In this document: piece by piece, positions 43,281-43,382 of the stretch
How positions within the stretch are numbered: position 1 is the stretch's first letter
Layout of the letters: the number at the start of each line of letters is the position of its first letter
Source: Myxococcales bacterium
Lineage (GTDB): Bacteria > Lernaellota > Lernaellaia > Lernaellales > Lernaellaceae
Assembly (NCBI GenBank): GCA_012517325.1
Contig: JAAYVF010000015.1
Span: forward strand, 1-43,382
Direction of reading: 5' to 3'
Length of the DNA stretch: 43,382 nt
Program-made: the position numbers and the translations under genes
The notes under the pieces: generated by a model
Told to the model about the DNA's origin: nothing
Database searches by the model: none
The model's input: only the letters and a program-made list of their open reading frames with translations

Positions 43281-43382
43281 CTTTTCGGATTTCCGATGGA
43301 TTTAGAGGGACAGTATCTACAAATTGGAATTTCTGGAGCATTATTTAACTCCATCCTTCGACCACCGTCGGAATTTCTCACA

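Larger units (their letters stand above)
42866..43382. other. Gene-free right end with repeats
   Basis: About 520 bases without a convincing gene. The first part is A/T-richer than the operon. From about 43150 on, it is packed with GAATTCC-type palindromes and two 40-bp direct repeats (listed separately). Short frames on both strands here are composed of the repeats and give no recognisable product. It looks like the flank of a REP-associated or IS200-like element whose transposase may lie beyond the window. Confidence 0.6.

Noticed and set aside
43003-43305. 100-residue plus-strand frame at the right end
   Set aside because: Half of it is made of the GAATTCC repeats, and minus-strand frames over the same bases are just as open. 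No product is recognised.
1-43382. CRISPR arrays, tRNA or rRNA genes
   Set aside because: No regularly spaced repeats with unique spacers, no cloverleaf sequence and no rRNA-like block were noticed in the intergenic gaps, all of which were read on both strands.

Overview
This is a GC-rich bacterial chromosome segment with dense genes, operons with 4-base stop/start overlaps, and no phage, CRISPR array, rRNA or tRNA that I can see. Several traits together suggest a Gram-negative, probably uncultured, deltaproteobacterium-like lineage: a complete Bat aerotolerance-type operon, a UGA-encoded selenoprotein SelD, lipoproteins and secreted proteins with Asp/Asn-rich tails, an HD-GYP receiver of c-di-GMP type, a PilZ protein, and lipoprotein signals. 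The placement is inference; no marker here fixes the phylum.

Layout. 1-6141 (minus): moxR, DUF58, a DUF4381-like membrane protein, batA, batB, batC and the 5' part of batD, an envelope stress/aerotolerance operon transcribed towards the left edge. 6354-11593 (minus): a YgiQ-type radical SAM protein, thiD, and a selD-dusB-fis operon in which selD is read through an in-frame UGA. 11724-12656 (plus): malate dehydrogenase. 12828-15382 (minus): ffh-rpsP-khpA-rimM, a translation and secretion cluster. 15651-20841: an Asp/Asn-rich lipoprotein, a frameshifted FHA-GAF-HD-GYP gene, and a large secreted clan GH-A-like protein with an acidic, Cys-ended tail. 21042-22492 (plus): a small YjfB-type motility protein behind a sigma-28-like promoter, a YcgR/PilZ-like protein and a short hypothetical. 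22594-24812 (minus): acyl-CoA dehydrogenase, a PPC/DUF296 protein and a Cys-rich DUF6125-like protein. 25203-28845: DUF1573 lipoprotein with a strong terminator, a small membrane zinc-ribbon protein, a HEAT-like lipoprotein, a probable outer-membrane protein and a small orphan gene.

28983-42865 (plus) is the most unusual part: a five-gene, tightly packed unit encoding a membrane-anchored beta-propeller, a secreted VIT-VWA protein, a 2423-residue membrane-anchored helical-repeat (TPR-like) protein, a DUF3352-like envelope protein and a stand-alone minimal D,D-transpeptidase-like protein. All five are predicted to face the periplasm or cell surface, so I read it as a candidate envelope or cell-wall complex that I cannot match to a named system. 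It resembles in logic the Bat operon at the other end of the window (VWA plus TPR plus membrane partners).

The last 0.5 kb carries no convincing gene. It holds two nearly identical 40-bp direct repeats and a cluster of GAATTCC palindromes, looking like the flank of an REP/IS200-type element.
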